Below, in pieces: positions 62,717-64,000 of a stretch of DNA of 64,000 nucleotides. Source of the DNA: Ensifer sp. BR816 (lineage in GTDB: Bacteria > Pseudomonadota > Alphaproteobacteria > Rhizobiales > Rhizobiaceae); assembly GCF_000378985.1 (NCBI RefSeq), contig NZ_KB905370.1, positions 2,611,210-2,675,209 on the forward strand. Reading direction: 5' to 3'. A model generated the notes under the pieces. It was not told where the DNA came from. It saw only the letters and a list, made by a program, of their open reading frames with translations, and ran no database searches. Each line of letters opens with the position of its first letter. Within the stretch, counting starts at the first letter, position 1. Position numbers and translations under genes: made by a program.

Positions 62717-63631
62717 TCATTCCGACGGCCGGCGAGCGGGCGCCCTGACGCATGTTGCCCGAACGCATTCCCGCAGCCAGCGATGGGCGGGATCGGCATC
62801 GAGGCGAGGGTGCCAGAGCATCGACACGGTGATCTCCGGAATGGCTACCGGCAGCGAAAAGCTGAAGAGGCGGGCACGAAGATTGCCGGTGTGACGCTCG
62901 GGAACAGTGGCGATCATATCCGAGCTTCGCGCCAGGGCCAGCGCGGGTGAGAAGCCACCGACAGTCGCCGCGATCTCGCGTTCCAGTCCGAGCGCTTCCA
63001 AAGCATCATCGATCGGTCCCTTTTCGAACCGGTGCCGGGCGACGAGAATATGCTGCCCGCCGGCGTAGCGGGCAGGGGTGATTTCCTCCTGGGAAAGCCC
63101 GTGCCCGACGCGTACGACGCCGACGAAACGGTCCCTGAACAGAGCCTGCGTGCGCACCTCCGGGCCCTGGTTCCTGCCCAGGACGCCCGTCTCCAGATCA
63201 ACGCTGCCCTCGCGCAAGAGCGTGCTGTCCTTGTCCAGCTTCGGGACGAAGCGCAGCCGTACGCCCGGCGCCTCGGCGGCGACCTTGGCGATCAGGGCCG
63301 GTCCGAAATTCTCGACGAAGCCGTCGCTGGTGCGGAGCGTGAAGCTCCGGACCAACTGGCCGAGATCAAGCCGATCGGCAGGCCTGAGCACAGCTTCCAC
63401 CTCCTCCACCAGTCTGCCGACCCGCTCGCGCAGCTCGAGGGCGCGTGGCGTCAGAACGAGACCGCGCCCGGCCCGCACGAGCAATGGATCGCCGGTCGCA
63501 TCACGCAATCGCGCCAGTTGGCGGCTCATGGCGGAGGGGCTCAGCCGCAGCCTTCGAGCGGCGCGGACGACGCTTCCTTCGGCAAGCAATGCATCGAGAG
63601 TGACGAGGAGATTGAGATCGGGGCGCGACAT
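62717..63631 (-). CDS. LysR-family transcriptional regulator
   Basis: A 304-residue LysR protein of the NodD/SyrM/PnbR-like branch: HTH in DLNLLVTLDALLAEGSVVRAARRLRLSPSAMSRQLARL (residues 5-41) and an effector domain with VRLRFVPKLDKDSTLLREGSVDLETGV and the terminal LWHPRLDADPAHRWLREC. Effector unknown. It lies back to back with nothing obvious: the upstream neighbour on the same strand is another LysR gene ending 69 bases before its start, so its targets are not evident. Confidence 0.92.
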   Translation of the reverse strand: MSRPDLNLLVTLDALLAEGSVVRAARRLRLSPSAMSRQLARLRDATGDPLLVRAGRGLVLTPRALELRERVGRLVEEVEAVLRPADRLDLGQLVRSFTLRTSDGFVENFGPALIAKVAAEAPGVRLRFVPKLDKDSTLLREGSVDLETGVLGRNQGPEVRTQALFRDRFVGVVRVGHGLSQEEITPARYAGGQHILVARHRFEKGPIDDALEALGLEREIAATVGGFSPALALARSSDMIATVPERHTGNLRARLFSFSLPVAIPEITVSMLWHPRLDADPAHRWLRECVRATCVRAPARRPSE

Positions 63632-63700
63632 GTGCGCGACGATAACACAGTTCGCGCCGACCGATGAGCAAGTCCCAATGACGCAGAACCCGCCCCGATC

Positions 63701-64000
63701 TCAATCCTCGGGCGCATCCAGACGAACGTTGGAGAGCTGGAGCCATGGCGGATTGTCGGCATACATCTCGCGGATGATCTGCTTTATCGATTCGATCCGA
63801 CCGCCGGCCTCGTTGCGCCGATAGCTCATGATCACGGGGGAGGTGGCCTTCTCGTCGGCGATCATGCGATAGCAGACATCGTCCGGCCGCTGGCGTTGCG
63901 AGGCGGCGGGAATGATGCACAGGCCGGCGCCCGCGGCCACCATACCGAGTGCGGTCTGAATTTCGCGAACTTCTTCGATATGCCGGGGACGGATGTTGAT
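63701..64000 (-). CDS. C-terminal part of a LysR-family regulator, partial
   Basis: The frame is open from the right edge to the stop at 63701. The visible 99 residues contain HIEEVREIQTALGMVAAGAGLCIIPA, which is the second half of a LysR effector domain of the BenM/CatM-like group. The N-terminus with the DNA-binding domain lies outside the window. An ATG at 63943 is internal, not a start. Confidence 0.85.
   Translation of the reverse strand: MNIRPRHIEEVREIQTALGMVAAGAGLCIIPAASQRQRPDDVCYRMIADEKATSPVIMSYRRNEAGGRIESIKQIIREMYADNPPWLQLSNVRLDAPED

Overview
The window looks like an accessory region of a rhizobial genome, most likely Sinorhizobium/Ensifer or a close relative in the Rhizobiaceae. 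The evidence is high GC content, the rhizobial gene repertoire (nirK-nirV-nnrR-pseudoazurin-hemN, PhaC, HpbD-type betaine epimerase, PPK2, RpoE2-type promoters) and two copies of intergenic palindromic repeats of a kind I recall from rhizobial genomes. There are no rRNA, tRNA, ribosomal or core housekeeping genes, so a megaplasmid or chromid, or an accessory chromosomal segment, is plausible; the sequence alone does not decide.

Layout. 1-0.6 kb: the tail of a histidine kinase and a lone receiver protein. 0.8-5.1 kb: a minus-strand operon with a PhoA-type alkaline phosphatase, a DUF3299-like exported protein and an ABC exporter-like pair with a His-rich loop, headed by a clear Pho box. 5.4-10.8 kb: a polyphosphate-flavoured island with a CYTH-CHAD protein, two convergent related Lys-rich proteins each behind an RpoE2-type promoter, PPK2, a ProQ/FinO protein and a Nudix hydrolase behind a second Pho box. 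11-13.3 kb: a chemoreceptor. 14.1-25.4 kb: a type I secretion locus with two RTX proteins, two small companions sharing an unusual C-terminal module, an ABC exporter and an HlyD-type adaptor; it is bracketed by two related pseudo-receiver regulators and AT-rich intergenic stretches. 25.7-33.9 kb: a small membrane protein, a class I PHA synthase and various enzymes and regulators.

34-44.9 kb is a betaine region: a ProVW-like ABC transporter and a separate ProX-like binding protein, an MttB-superfamily methyltransferase, LysR and GlxA/AraC-type regulators, two SDR dehydrogenases, an HpbD-like epimerase and a TetR regulator. A frameshifted remnant of a second hpbD lies beside the transporter. 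At 46.4-47.9 kb a LysR gene runs into broken cupin and monooxygenase genes, a deletion scar.

48-57.3 kb is a nitrite-respiration/NO cluster: hemN, DUF2249 proteins, a polytopic membrane protein, a DUF59 protein, nnrS, nirK, nirV, nnrR and pseudoazurin. Five TTG-N8-CAA boxes fit control by the encoded NnrR or an FNR/FixK protein. No NO reductase or N2O reductase gene is in view.

57.9-61.8 kb: a NarL/NarX-type two-component system sits between two genes for secreted Gly/Asn-rich proteins, one with a near-perfect tandem duplication of a 99-residue domain. 61.9-64 kb: a degenerate EAL protein, a LysR regulator and the end of another LysR gene. The most promising candidates for undescribed biology are the polyphosphate island with its paired basic proteins, the shared-module secretome of the type I system, and the two-component system with Gly/Asn-rich partners.
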